Shown one piece after another: positions 43,310-54,000 of a stretch of DNA of 64,000 nucleotides (the first letter of the stretch is position 1; each line of letters starts with the position of its first letter). Made by a program: the position numbers and the translations under genes. This DNA is from Lachnospiraceae bacterium UBA1721 (GTDB lineage: Bacteria > Bacillota > Clostridia > Lachnospirales > Lachnospiraceae): the NCBI GenBank assembly GCA_002317155.1, contig DCIR01000057.1:1-64000 (forward strand), written 5' to 3'. The notes below the pieces were generated by a model. The model searched no databases, was not told the origin of the DNA, and saw nothing but the letters and a program-made list of their open reading frames with translations.

Positions 43310-44668
43310 ATGGACCAGCTTAATTTATTTGATTACATGAGTAATAATACGCGAGAACAGGAGTCACCGCTTGCTGCAAGAATGCGTCCGAGAACAATCG
43401 ATGAGGTTGTTGGGCAGGAGCATATTCTTGCTAAGGATAAACTCCTGTATCGTGCAATAAAAGCAGATAAACTTAGCTCACTTATTTTCTACGGACCTCC
43501 CGGAACCGGTAAGACAACACTTGCTAAAGTAATTGCAGGTACTACAAGCGCAGAGTTTACACAACTTAACGCAACGATAGCCGGTAAGAAGGATATGGAG
43601 GACGTAACCGCTCGTGCCAAAGAAACCTTTGGCATGTACGGAAAGCGTACGATTCTCTTTATTGATGAGATACATCGCTTTAATAAGGGACAGCAGGATT
43701 ATCTGCTTCCTTTTGTTGAGGACGGAACAGTTATTTTGATAGGTGCCACGACCGAGAATCCCTATTTTGAGGTTAATGGAGCGCTTATTTCAAGATCACT
43801 TATTTTTGAGCTTAAGCCTATACCGAAGGAAAAGGTTGAGGATCTGATTAAGAGAGCTGTCACTGATCCCGAAAGGGGAATGGGCTCATATAAAGCGGTA
43901 ATAGATGATGACGCGGCAAGCTTTTTAGCTGATATTGCGGGCGGCGATGCGAGACATGCACTTAATGCTGTTGAACTGGGTGTAATGTCTACACCAAGGT
44001 CTGATGACGGGCTCATTCATATAACGATTGATGTTGCGGCGGAATGTATACAAAAGCGTGTGGTTAAATACGATAAGAATGGTGATAATCATTACGATAC
44101 AATTTCCGCTTTTATCAAAAGCATGAGGGGCTCGGATCCTGATGCGGCGCTTTATTATCTGGCACGTATGCTTTATGCCGGTGAGGATATTAAGTTTATA
44201 GCCAGAAGAATCATGATATGTGCTTCGGAAGATGTCGGTAATGCTGATCCGATGGCACTAGTGGTAGCTACCAATGCTTCACTGGCGATAGAACGAATAG
44301 GAATGCCTGAGGCGCAGATTATTTTAAGCCAGGCGGTAACATATGTTGCAACAGCACCAAAGTCCAATGCAGCTTACGGAGCGATTGAGGCGGCGATGAA
44401 TGAAGTGGCAACATCCGGTAATCTGTCTATACCTGCGCATCTTCAGGATGCTCATTATAAAGGAGCGGCAAAGTTGGGACATGGAACAGGATATAAGTAT
44501 TCCCATGTTTATCCTAACCACTATACCGAGCAGCAGTATTTGCCTTATGAACTTAATGGTAAAGAGTTCTATAAGCCCGATGGAAATGGTTATGAAGTAA
44601 AGATAAGAGAGCATATGGCTAGGATTCGAAAAGAAGCCGGTCAGGATGCAGCTCAGTGGGAAGACTAG
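43310..44668 (+). CDS. rarA: Replication-associated recombination AAA ATPase
   Basis: 452 residues of the MgsA/WRNIP1/RarA family. Opens with DQLNLFDYM, then PLAARMRPRTIDEVVGQEH. Walker A is GPPGTGKTT and Walker B LFIDEIHRFNKGQQD. The sensor-1 region is IGATTENPYFEVN. The C-terminal tetramerisation part contains KSMRGSDPDAALYYLARML. It acts at stalled replication forks. ATG 43310 lies one base after the chemoreceptor stop, so the two may be coupled. The in-frame extension upstream is inside the chemoreceptor gene. Confidence 0.94.
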   Translation: MDQLNLFDYMSNNTREQESPLAARMRPRTIDEVVGQEHILAKDKLLYRAIKADKLSSLIFYGPPGTGKTTLAKVIAGTTSAEFTQLNATIAGKKDMEDVTARAKETFGMYGKRTILFIDEIHRFNKGQQDYLLPFVEDGTVILIGATTENPYFEVNGALISRSLIFELKPIPKEKVEDLIKRAVTDPERGMGSYKAVIDDDAASFLADIAGGDARHALNAVELGVMSTPRSDDGLIHITIDVAAECIQKRVVKYDKNGDNHYDTISAFIKSMRGSDPDAALYYLARMLYAGEDIKFIARRIMICASEDVGNADPMALVVATNASLAIERIGMPEAQIILSQAVTYVATAPKSNAAYGAIEAAMNEVATSGNLSIPAHLQDAHYKGAAKLGHGTGYKYSHVYPNHYTEQQYLPYELNGKEFYKPDGNGYEVKIREHMARIRKEAGQDAAQWED

Positions 44669-44697
44669 GATAGTAGTTAAACATCAGATTATTTATA

Positions 44698-44727
44698 ACC
44701 ACCTGTTTGCGTGACGGGTGGTTTTTT
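44698..44727 (+). terminator. Rho-independent terminator
   Basis: Nine-bp stem ACCACCTGT / ACGGGTGGT and six T after rarA. Confidence 0.9.
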
Positions 44728-44853
44728 GTGTAATGGGGAATTGATTTCTAATCTACACTTAAACAATTCTTAACCGTGCGCTATCTTTTTTCTTAAACTA
44801 AAGATGGTCTATAGTATAGCTATAAAATCGATTTTCTGTATATGAGGGATAAA

Positions 44854-45543
44854 ATGTATAACATATTAATATGTGATGATGATAAAGACATAGTAAATGC
44901 ATTGAAGATTTATCTGACTAATCCGGAGTATGTTCTTTATACAGCATATAATGGTAGAGAGGCAGTTGACATTATTAAGTCAGAAAATATTCATCTTGCT
45001 CTTATGGATATCATGATGCCTGAGATGGATGGTATATCTGCGATGGTTAAAATCAGAGAGGTGACTAATATTCCGGTTATCCTGCTTACTGCCAAGAGTG
45101 AAGATAATGATAAAATTCTTGGATTAAATGTTGGCGCCGATGATTATATTACCAAGCCTTTTAATCCTGTAGAGGTATTGGCAAGAGTAAATTCGCAGCT
45201 TCGCAGATATGTACAGCTTGGTGCAGCTAAGGTTGAAAGTGATGAGATAATTATTGGCGGAATTACTCTTAATGAAAAGAGCCACAGGGTACTGGTTGAT
45301 GGAGAACCGGTTATGTTTACTCCCAAGGAATTTGAGGTGCTTAGATTCTTAATGAAAAATGCAGGTGAAGCATTTACACCGGGAGAAATATTTAAGTCGG
45401 TATGGAATGAGGAACCGCTTTCGGGTGATAAAACAGTGGCGGTTCATATAAGACATATTCGCGAGAAGATTGAGATCGATCCTGCTGATCCGAGATATCT
45501 TAAGGTTATATTCGGGCAGGGTTATATTATGGAGAAACGTTAG
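44854..45543 (+). CDS. OmpR/PhoB-family response regulator
   Basis: 229 residues. The receiver domain has the acidic pair in ILICDDDKDIV, the phosphorylation site D52 in LMDIMMPEMDG, and T/K in LLTAKSED and ITKPFNP. A C-terminal winged-helix DNA-binding domain follows (from about 130; FTPKEFEVLRFLMKNAGEA, HIRHIREKIE). GAGGG lies 5 bases before ATG 44854, favouring it over 44842. The partner kinase follows 15 bp later. The target genes are unknown. Confidence 0.93.
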   Translation: MYNILICDDDKDIVNALKIYLTNPEYVLYTAYNGREAVDIIKSENIHLALMDIMMPEMDGISAMVKIREVTNIPVILLTAKSEDNDKILGLNVGADDYITKPFNPVEVLARVNSQLRRYVQLGAAKVESDEIIIGGITLNEKSHRVLVDGEPVMFTPKEFEVLRFLMKNAGEAFTPGEIFKSVWNEEPLSGDKTVAVHIRHIREKIEIDPADPRYLKVIFGQGYIMEKR

Positions 45544-45558
45544 TTTTGAGGAATTGAA

Positions 45559-47526
45559 ATGGATTTAGAAGAGAAGGCTGTAAAAGGCACTGCCCAAAAT
45601 AAAATACCTTACAGAGTCATGGGTACTCCGGCTTTTAAGGTATTTATGATGGTTGGCATATTGATTTTTACTGCATTGCTTGCAGCTTCAATTGTTTTTG
45701 CCACTATTATGTACAGGTCCAATGTATTTGATATAGGCTACAGTGAAAAAGATATTATTTATAATAAAATCGCTACCCAGGGATGGAGTGATGCCTATAG
45801 AATACTGGAAGCTTATATGGATGATGATCTGTATTATCTGCAGTATGTGGTAGATAATTCCAACATCATGAGCGTGGAAGTATCTTATGCAGAGAATACC
45901 GGTTACTATGATGAGGATGGTTATTACTATGCTACAAGTTATTTCCCGGAATATGATGTAGTGTATCAATATGGTGATAATCAGGATAAGAACACTTTCT
46001 ATAATTATGATGCTGTATCTTGGATGTGCGATGACGATGGAATGGAAAGTTCTTACTTGGCCTATATATACATTGATCCGGATTTGCCTATTGCCGATGA
46101 CTACAGCACATCAATATGGTTAATGCATATTCTGTGTAAGCTTAGATATGGCATCTTTGCGCTTGGAGTGGTATTTGGATTAGCCATTATGTTATTGTTT
46201 GTTGAATTGATGACTTCAATGGGACACACCAAGGGAACGGTTGAGATTCATCCCGGATTTGATGCTAAGTTTCCGTTTGATTTGCTTACAGTAATAATGG
46301 TTGTCGGTTGTTACGTAGCGATACATATATTTAATGAATACTTTACACCTATTATTTTTAGGGTATTTTCAGCTGTCCTGGTGGAGACGGTATTCTTACT
46401 CTGGTGCATGAGCTTTGCATCCAGAATAAAGAATCATGATTTACTTAAGTCTTTACTGGTTACCAAGGTTTTTGCGCTGATAATTAAGCTTCTTAAATAT
46501 GTTCCTTTGGTATGGAAGCTTACTTTGATAGGACTTGCGTTTGCTGCAACCAACACATTTTTAGTATTTTGGATGGCTAACGGAAGAAAATATGGATTTT
46601 GGGTAGCAAGAAATATTGCATTTGTTTTGTGGGTGATATTGACGATATTGGAGGTTTTGGCACTCATTTATATTGGTGTAATGCTGAAACGTCTGCAGAA
46701 ATCCGCGCAAGACATGGTGGACGGTAAAAATGATACAATATTGAATGATAGATGGATGCTTCCCGTATTCAAAGAACATGCCCGTAATCTTAAGGGCATC
46801 CAGGAAAGCATGAAGGTTGCTGTCGAAAAGAAAATAAGCAGTGAGAAAATGCAGGCACAGCTTATTACCAATGTCTCGCATGATATAAAGACACCTCTTA
46901 CTTCCATAATCAATTATTCTGATCTGATCTGTAAAGAAACTTCGGATAATGAAAAGATAACAGAGTATGCGGAGGTTTTGGGAAGGCAATCTAAAAAGCT
47001 TAAGCGCCTGCTTGAGGATATTGTAGAAGCTTCTAAGGCTTCATCAGGAAATCTTGAAGTAAATTGTGTGCCTTGCACTGTAGGAACGCTTATAAGCCAG
47101 GCTGCAGGTGAGTATGATGAGAGACTGAGTGCCTCTGGACTGGAGCTTATAACTAAAAATACTGATTCGGATATAAAAATAATGGCAGACCCTCGAAGAA
47201 TGTGGCGTGTTTTTGACAATCTTATGGGGAATATCTGTAAATATGCGCAGGCGAATACTCGCGTATATATCAGTATTGAGGAAGACAGTAAATCATGTTT
47301 TATTATTTTCAAAAACACTTCTGCGCAGGAGCTTGATATCGATCCGGATGAACTAATGGAAAGGTTTGTGAGGGGAGATAAATCGCGTAATACTGAAGGT
47401 AATGGCCTTGGTATGTCAATTGCCAATAACATGGTGTCTCTTCAGGGTGGAGTGATGAAGGTAAGCATAGACGGAGATTTGTTTAAGGTTATATTGGAAT
47501 TTCCTAAGATTATAGAGGAACAATAA
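45559..47526 (+). CDS. Sensor histidine kinase, multi-pass membrane
   Basis: 655 residues. A first membrane helix (about 25-52), an extracellular loop rich in Asp/Tyr (about 53-190), then about six further helices (to about 380). A linker leads to the dimerisation domain with the phospho-accepting H441 in NVSHDIKTPLTSIINYSDLI. The ATPase domain has VFDNLMGNICKYA (N box), GNGLGMSIANNMV (G box) and the C-terminal VILEFP. GAGG precedes the ATG. Forms a two-component system with the regulator encoded just upstream. Confidence 0.92.
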   Translation: MDLEEKAVKGTAQNKIPYRVMGTPAFKVFMMVGILIFTALLAASIVFATIMYRSNVFDIGYSEKDIIYNKIATQGWSDAYRILEAYMDDDLYYLQYVVDNSNIMSVEVSYAENTGYYDEDGYYYATSYFPEYDVVYQYGDNQDKNTFYNYDAVSWMCDDDGMESSYLAYIYIDPDLPIADDYSTSIWLMHILCKLRYGIFALGVVFGLAIMLLFVELMTSMGHTKGTVEIHPGFDAKFPFDLLTVIMVVGCYVAIHIFNEYFTPIIFRVFSAVLVETVFLLWCMSFASRIKNHDLLKSLLVTKVFALIIKLLKYVPLVWKLTLIGLAFAATNTFLVFWMANGRKYGFWVARNIAFVLWVILTILEVLALIYIGVMLKRLQKSAQDMVDGKNDTILNDRWMLPVFKEHARNLKGIQESMKVAVEKKISSEKMQAQLITNVSHDIKTPLTSIINYSDLICKETSDNEKITEYAEVLGRQSKKLKRLLEDIVEASKASSGNLEVNCVPCTVGTLISQAAGEYDERLSASGLELITKNTDSDIKIMADPRRMWRVFDNLMGNICKYAQANTRVYISIEEDSKSCFIIFKNTSAQELDIDPDELMERFVRGDKSRNTEGNGLGMSIANNMVSLQGGVMKVSIDGDLFKVILEFPKIIEEQ

Positions 47527-47544
47527 AATAAGTAGTATGTGTAT

Positions 47545-47574
47545 ATCGGCTGGGTTTATCCCGGCCGATTTTTT
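47545..47574 (+). terminator. Rho-independent terminator
   Basis: Stem ATCGGCTGGG / CCCGGCCGAT with TTTAT loop and a T tract, after the kinase gene. Confidence 0.9.
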
Positions 47575-47588
47575 GATTAATGAAATAT

Positions 47589-47630
47589 ATTGATAGATTA
47601 GTTACATAAATTGATAGATAAGTTACACAA
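47589..47630 (+). repeat. Two 21-bp direct repeats upstream of the amino-acid importer
   Basis: The unit ATTGATAGATTAGTTACATA(A) occurs twice head to tail (47589-47609 and 47610-47630) with 19 of 21 bases identical. It lies about 70-110 bp upstream of the predicted promoter and one period is two DNA turns, so a tandem regulator site is plausible. Confidence 0.7.
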
Positions 47631-47700
47631 ATAATGTAAGATATTTATTTGCATGTTGCTTCACCATTGTTTTCTTCGTTTTCAAAATGTTTCGTTTGGC

Positions 47701-47729
47701 TTGACTTTAGTATGCTAAATTGATAACAT
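47701..47729 (+). promoter_or_regulatory. Promoter of the amino-acid ABC importer
   Basis: TTGACT (47701-47706), 17-bp spacer, TAACAT (47724-47729), about 50 bp upstream of the solute-binding protein start. Confidence 0.55.
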
Positions 47730-47781
47730 CTAATCGTTAACTTAAACGGCATAAAGCCAAAGTTAAATGGAGGAAAAGATT

Positions 47782-48699
47782 ATGAAAAAGAAGATTTTAG
47801 CAGTAGCACTTGCAGCTGCAACTGTACTTGCAATGGCAGGATGCAGTAATTCAGATGTTGTATCTGATGTAGATGCAATAACCAACAGTGTTGATGATGG
47901 TTCATCAACAAACACCGATAATCAGGACAATGCTGATGATCAGGGCGATGCAGATGTACAGAACGATGCTGACAACTCTGCAGATTCAAATGAGCAGGGT
48001 GACCTTGCTTACATTAAGGAAAAGGGTACACTTGTTGTAGGTATCACTGATTTTGCTCCCATGGATTACAAGGATGAAAACGGTAACTGGATTGGATTCG
48101 ATGCAGAGCTTGCAACAGCTTTTGCTGAGTCAATCGGAGTTGAAGTTGAATTCGTAGAGATTGATTGGGACAACAAGATTATGGAGCTTAACGGTAAGAC
48201 CGTTGACTGCATCTGGAACGGAATGACCCTTACTTCCGAAGTAAAGGATGCTATGGAGTGCTCTAATGCATATTGCATCAATGCACAGGTTGTTATCGTT
48301 AATGCTGATGTAGCTGATCAGTATCAGACCACAGATTCTCTTTCAGAGCTTGCATTTGCTGTAGAGGCAGGAAGTGCAGGAGAAGAGCAGGCTGTTGAGA
48401 ATGGTTTCAACTACACCTCTGTAGAGTCGCAGGCAAATGCACTTATGGAAGTTAAGGCAGGTACCTCTGACGCAGCTATCATCGATAATCTTATGGCAGC
48501 CGCTATGGTAGGTGAAGGAACAAGCTATGAGAACCTTACTTACACTGTAGCACTTAACTCTGAGGAGTATGGTGTAGGTTTCAGAAAGGGTTCTGATGCA
48601 GCAGCTGAGCTCAATGCATTCTTTGAGGCTTGCCTTGCAGATGGTTCTATGATGTCACTTGCAGATAAGTATGGTGTATCTGCAATGATTATGCAGTAA
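47782..48699 (+). CDS. Amino-acid ABC transporter solute-binding lipoprotein
   Basis: 305 residues. Signal peptide with lipobox LAMAGC (Cys about 20), then an Asp/Asn-rich linker (about 25-75). The family-3 periplasmic-binding fold follows (KGTLVVGITDFAPMDYKDENG, WIGFDAELATAFAESIGV). It binds a polar amino acid outside the cell and delivers it to the permease. GGAGGA is 7 bases before ATG 47782. An in-frame ATG at 47767 overlaps it. The permease and ATPase genes follow. Confidence 0.93.
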   Translation: MKKKILAVALAAATVLAMAGCSNSDVVSDVDAITNSVDDGSSTNTDNQDNADDQGDADVQNDADNSADSNEQGDLAYIKEKGTLVVGITDFAPMDYKDENGNWIGFDAELATAFAESIGVEVEFVEIDWDNKIMELNGKTVDCIWNGMTLTSEVKDAMECSNAYCINAQVVIVNADVADQYQTTDSLSELAFAVEAGSAGEEQAVENGFNYTSVESQANALMEVKAGTSDAAIIDNLMAAAMVGEGTSYENLTYTVALNSEEYGVGFRKGSDAAAELNAFFEACLADGSMMSLADKYGVSAMIMQ

Positions 48700-48780
48700 T
48701 TGAGATTTATTGACGGAAGTTAATAATCTTAAGTTATTGAGACTAATAGAATTTAAGTTATTGAAATAAGTATTATACAA

Positions 48781-48805
48781 GTCAGGGGCATTTATTGTCC
48801 CTGAC
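48781..48805 (+). terminator. Intra-operon hairpin after the binding-protein gene
   Basis: Perfect 7-bp stem GTCAGGG / CCCTGAC without a convincing T tract. Such hairpins often reduce read-through or protect the upstream mRNA, giving more binding protein than permease. Confidence 0.6.
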
Positions 48806-48873
48806 ATTGTGATTTATTAAACTTTATTTATTAATATATTTATTAATATTAACAACAAACGGGAGAGTAATAG

Positions 48874-49923
48874 ATGAGCGCTGATAAGTCTCAAACAATT
48901 AAGAGTAAACTGTTTAATTATTTGCTGGTGGCAGCTTGTCTGCTCCTTATTGTTGTTATATCAGTTTTTTATATTGTTGACGGTAATAAGAATTCTAAGA
49001 GCACGGCAGCAATGGCAAAGGCTGATGCTACGTATGAAAGTCAAAATTATGAACAGGCAATTGAAGATTACAAGGCTGTTTTGGCTATAGATTCTAAAAA
49101 GCAGTCAGCTTATAACGGAATTGCCAATTCATACATGGCGCTTTCAGAGATTGCGCTTGGACAGGATGATGAATCATTGTCTAACAGCTATATTAATAAA
49201 GCTAATCAGATTACTGAACTTGGAAACAAGAATTGTGATACCACTCAGTTTTCTAATCAGCTTCCTATAGTATTTAAGTCATTAAATAATGGTTTCGTAC
49301 AGACGCTTAAGCTTTTTGGAATTACACTTTTAGGGGCACTTCCTCTTGGACTGCTCATCAGCTTCGGAACTCGTTCTAAGGTAAAAGTAGTTAATGGATT
49401 TTTTAAGTTCCTAATATGGATAGTAAGAGGAACTCCGTTAATGCTTCAGTTGATTCTTATATATTATGGTCCGGGTACACTGGGCAATAATATATGGGGA
49501 AGCAAGGAGACCGGAAGATTCTGGGCTGCTGCGGTTGCGTTTGTTATTAACTATGCATGCTATTTCTCTGAGATATTCAGAGGTGGTATTCAGGGTATTC
49601 CTGTTGGACAGGATGAGGCCGGACTTGTTCTGGGTATGACCAAGGGAGAAATATTTTTCAAGGTTAAGCTCATACAGATGGTTAAAAGAATCGTTCCCCC
49701 TATATCTAATGAAATCCTGACACTTGTAAAGGATACATCGCTTGCAAGAATCATTGCTTTCAAGGAAATTATCTTTGCAGGATACAGTTTCATGAAGGGT
49801 AGTCAGGGTATATCGGGTGTTGTATGGCCGATTTTCTTTACCGGAATTTATTATCTTGTATGTAATGGATTGCTGACGATAGGATTTAGTAAGCTTGAGA
49901 AGAAGCTTGAATATTTCAAATAG
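48874..49923 (+). CDS. Amino-acid ABC permease with N-terminal TPR region
   Basis: 349 residues. One membrane helix (about 14-36), then an extracellular TPR-like region (about 46-120; ADATYESQNYEQAIEDYKAV and AYNGIANSYMALSEIALG). The normal permease core follows (helices from about 145, conserved EAGLVLGMTKGEIFFKV coupling loop at about 246-262). HisM-type permeases usually lack the extra region. It would form the channel for the binding protein encoded upstream. Ribosome site GGGAGAG. Confidence 0.88.
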   Translation: MSADKSQTIKSKLFNYLLVAACLLLIVVISVFYIVDGNKNSKSTAAMAKADATYESQNYEQAIEDYKAVLAIDSKKQSAYNGIANSYMALSEIALGQDDESLSNSYINKANQITELGNKNCDTTQFSNQLPIVFKSLNNGFVQTLKLFGITLLGALPLGLLISFGTRSKVKVVNGFFKFLIWIVRGTPLMLQLILIYYGPGTLGNNIWGSKETGRFWAAAVAFVINYACYFSEIFRGGIQGIPVGQDEAGLVLGMTKGEIFFKVKLIQMVKRIVPPISNEILTLVKDTSLARIIAFKEIIFAGYSFMKGSQGISGVVWPIFFTGIYYLVCNGLLTIGFSKLEKKLEYFK

Positions 49924-49932
49924 GAGAAGGAT

Positions 49933-50718
49933 ATGGGATTACTTGATGTAGAAAACATAAGCAAATCATTTGGAAATACCGAAGTGCTCAAAAATATATC
50001 CTTTTCTTTGGAGGAGAGCAATGTATTGTCCATTATAGGTTCTTCCGGTAGTGGTAAGACTACATTACTCAGATGTCTCAATTTTTTGGAAAAAGCCGAT
50101 AACGGTATTATTAAGGTTGCCGGTGAAACTATTTTTGATGCAAATGATCCGAGATATCTCAAGGCATCTGCAGTAAGAAAGAACAGACTACACTTTGGAC
50201 TCGTATTTCAGTCGTTTAATTTGTTCCCGCAGTACACAGCATTGGAAAATATAATGCTTGCCAAGGAACTTCAGATGAAGAAGACTCCTGAATACAAGGC
50301 GGACAGAAGAGCTGTGCATAATGCAATCGAAGCAGAAGCTGAGAGCCTGCTTAAGATGATGGGCCTCGGAGACAGAATGAAGAATTATCCTCATCAGCTT
50401 TCGGGTGGTCAGTGTCAGCGTGTGGCAATAGCCAGAGCACTTGCACTTAAGCCTGACATATTGTGTTTTGACGAACCTACTTCAGCACTTGATCCTGAGC
50501 TTACGGGAGAAGTACTTAAGGTTATTCGTGAACTTGCAGAGCAAAAACGTACTATGATTATAGTAACGCACGAGATGGCTTTTGCACGAGATGTATCTAA
50601 TGAAGTAATGTTTATGGATGGTGGTACTGTTTTGGAGTACGGAGAATCGAGAGAGCTCTTTGAAAATCCTAAGCAGGAGAGAACAAAACAGTTCTTATCA
50701 CGATTCAGAGGTGAATGA
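49933..50718 (+). CDS. Amino-acid ABC transporter ATPase
   Basis: 261 residues. Walker A GSSGSGKTT, Q-loop VFQSFNLFPQYTALEN, signature LSGGQCQRVAIARAL, Walker B ILCFDEPTSALD, switch IVTHEM. It belongs to the HisP/GlnQ polar amino-acid group and completes the three-gene importer. Ribosome site AGGAGA. The extra residues around MKKTPEYKADRRAVHNAIEAE (about 116-136) form an insertion before the signature helix. Confidence 0.94.
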   Translation: MGLLDVENISKSFGNTEVLKNISFSLEESNVLSIIGSSGSGKTTLLRCLNFLEKADNGIIKVAGETIFDANDPRYLKASAVRKNRLHFGLVFQSFNLFPQYTALENIMLAKELQMKKTPEYKADRRAVHNAIEAEAESLLKMMGLGDRMKNYPHQLSGGQCQRVAIARALALKPDILCFDEPTSALDPELTGEVLKVIRELAEQKRTMIIVTHEMAFARDVSNEVMFMDGGTVLEYGESRELFENPKQERTKQFLSRFRGE

Positions 50719-50795
50719 TGACTCCTGATGAGTTATTATTACAGTATTAATTAATGTGTTAATTATCTTTGTTATTAAGAAATTTTGTTTTATAG

Positions 50796-50827
50796 ACCCG
50801 GAAGTATATTGGTACTTCCGGGTTTTG
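50796..50827 (+). terminator. Terminator of the amino-acid importer operon
   Basis: Ten-bp perfect stem CCCGGAAGTA / TACTTCCGGG with a T-rich tail. The remaining 200 bp to the next gene are AT-rich promoter-like DNA with no further element I can define. Confidence 0.9.
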
Positions 50828-51027
50828 CAATATTTTGATAAAACTAAGCGATATTCTTAAATAATAATGAAACATAGTGATAATGTCATAAGAATAAATA
50901 TAAATTTATACATTTTTAATAGTAATTCCTCGAAATATATGTTAAATTCTTTTTTGATTGTAAATTAGTTTAACGAAAAATGGCATTTATAAATTTATTT
51001 CGATTGTTAATTTCAGGAGGATGAAAA

Positions 51028-54000
51028 ATGCTCGAGTTAAAAAAGATCAGAAAGGATTACCCTGCAGGTGATGGAATAGTTCACGCACTTAAAGGGATTG
51101 ATCTTAAGTTTAGAAGAAGCGAGTTTGTATCCATACTCGGACCTTCCGGATGTGGTAAGACTACCATGTTGAATATTATCGGCGGTCTTGATCAGTATAC
51201 AGACGGTGATCTTATCATTAATGGCAGATCAACAAAGGATTATAAGGATAGAGATTGGGATACTTACAGAAACAATTCAATCGGTTTTGTGTTCCAGAGC
51301 TATAACCTGATCCCTCATCAGACAGTACTTCAGAATGTTGAACTTGCGCTTACTCTTTCCGGTGTATCTAAGAAGGAGCGTAAGGAACGTGCCAAGGAAG
51401 CACTTGAGAAGGTGGGACTTGGTAATCAGCTCAGCAAAAGACCCGCTCAGATGAGTGGTGGACAGATGCAGCGTGTAGCTATAGCACGTGCACTTGTAAA
51501 TAATCCGGACATTATTCTTGCCGATGAGCCTACCGGTGCACTTGATACTGAAACAAGTGTACAGGTTATGGATATACTTAAGGAGATTTCAAAGGATCGC
51601 CTTATCATCATGGTTACTCATAACCCTGAGCTTGCAGAGCAGTATTCATCAAGAATCATCAGAATTCTTGACGGTGAGATAACCGGAGATACAGATCCTA
51701 TGACTGCTGAGCAGGAAGAGGCTGAGATTGCTAAGGATAAGGAAGAAATTGAGAGCCGCGGCGGTAAGAGATTTAAGAAGCCTTCAATGTCAGTGATGAC
51801 ATCATTTGGACTTTCTCTCAGAAATCTTTTTACAAAGAAGGGTCGTACTATTCTTACTGCATTTGCAGGATCAATCGGTATTATTGGTGTTGCACTTATT
51901 TTGTCTATTTCTACCGGACTTAATACATACATCGAGAATGTGGAGGAAGAGACACTTACTTCATATCCCATACAGCTTGAATCACAGACTATGTCACTCA
52001 GCTCTATTCTTACTGCATTCATGGGCACTAGCGAAGAGGGCGAAGAGCATGATATGAATGCGGTTTATCAGAATGATTCGCTTTATAATATTATGAATGC
52101 TCTTGGTAATCTTGAGGTTACTGAAAATGACCTTAAGGCTTTTAAGGAATATCTCGAGACTAATATTGAGCTTGATGAAGATGGCGGTATAAGAGATGCA
52201 CTTACAGGTGTTCATTACACCTATGATCTCGATCTTCAGATTTATACCAAGAATGTAGATGGCGATATAATCCATTCAGATATTCAGCAGATTATGAGAG
52301 AACTTATGATGGAAAGCATGGGTATTTCTCAGTCTGCATTAACCAGTCTTATGGGTGATTCATCAGCAGCTTCTATGATGGGTGGCGGAAATCAGTCAGC
52401 AGGACGTCAGGTATTTGAGGAAATGCTTCCCGGACTTGATGGAGAGACTGTTAACGCTGTAATCAAGAAGCAGTATGATTGCATCTATGGTCATTGGCCT
52501 GAGAATTATGATGAAATAGTAGTTATTCTTGATGAAAATAATGAGATTAACGATATCACTCTTTATGCTTTAGGTCTGCTTCCTTACGACCAGGTTAAGG
52601 CTATTTCTGATGCTGCATTTAATCATACTACTATTGAAAATCCTGAATTGAGCTGGAGCTATGAGGAGATTTGTGCACAGGAATACAAATTAATCTTAAA
52701 TGCTGAGAGCTATTCATATGATAGCGAAGAAGGCGTTTATGATGATTTGAAGGATACAGATGCAGGTCTTCAGTATCTTTATGATAATGCAGTAGCACTC
52801 AAGGTTGTTGGTATTATCAGACCTAACGAGGATGCTACCACTACGATGCTTCGTGGTACTGTAGGATATACATATAAGCTTGTTGAGTATGTAGTTGAGA
52901 ATAATAAGAAGTCAGACATTATTCAGAAGCAGATTGACAATCCTGATGTGGATGTATTTACCGGTCTTGTATTTGAGAGCGTAGCATCTGAGTACAGCGA
53001 TGAGAAGAAAGCTGAGGAGGTTAAGGCATATTTTGACAGCCTTACCGACGAAGAAAAGGCTGCCATGTATGTTATGTTCATGAGTGAGCCTTCTGAAGAT
53101 GAGCTTCAGCAGATGGTAGACCAGCAGATGATGGGAATGGATAGACAGACTATCGAAGCTACTTTGATTCCTTCATATGCTGCACAGATGAATATTAGTG
53201 AAGAGCAGATCAAAGAATACCTTGCTCAGATGAGTGATGAGGATTTGTTCGCAATTGTAAGAGAAGGTCTTGCTACTCAGATTAAAGAGCAGTATGCGGC
53301 CGGAGTTATGGAACAGCTTTCTCAGGTTCCTGAAGAACAGCTCGTTATGGGATTTGAGCAGATGATGAATGGATCATCTACAGAAGATCTTGCAGCAAAA
53401 TATTTTGATGTAATTGATACCTCAAATGGTAAGTATGAGAGAAACCTTAATATTCTTGGTAATGTTGATTTGGATGATCCTTCTACAATAAACCTCTATG
53501 CATCTTCATTTGAGAACAAGGATACAATCGAAGCATTTATTAAGGAATATAATGACAATAAGGACGAACTTGAGAAGATTGAGTATACCGATTATATTGG
53601 ACTCCTTATGAGCTCTATCACAACTATCCTTAATGCAATTACCTATGTATTGATCGCATTTGTAGCTATCTCACTTGTAGTATCTTCAATCATGATCGGT
53701 GTTATTACATTGATTTCAGTACAGGAGAGAACTAAGGAGATTGGTATCCTCAGAGCAATTGGTGCTTCTAAGAAGGATGTATCAGGACTCTTCAATGCGG
53801 AGACAATTATCATTGGATTTACTTCAGGTATCATAGGAATAGTTATTACTATAATCCTTTGTTTCCCTATCAATGCGATTATCTTCAAGTTGACTAATAT
53901 AAGTGGACTTAAGGCATTCCTTCCTCCCGTAGCGGCTGTAGTACTTGTAATCATCAGTGTATTGCTTACATTGATTTCAGGTATTATCCCTTCAAGAAGC

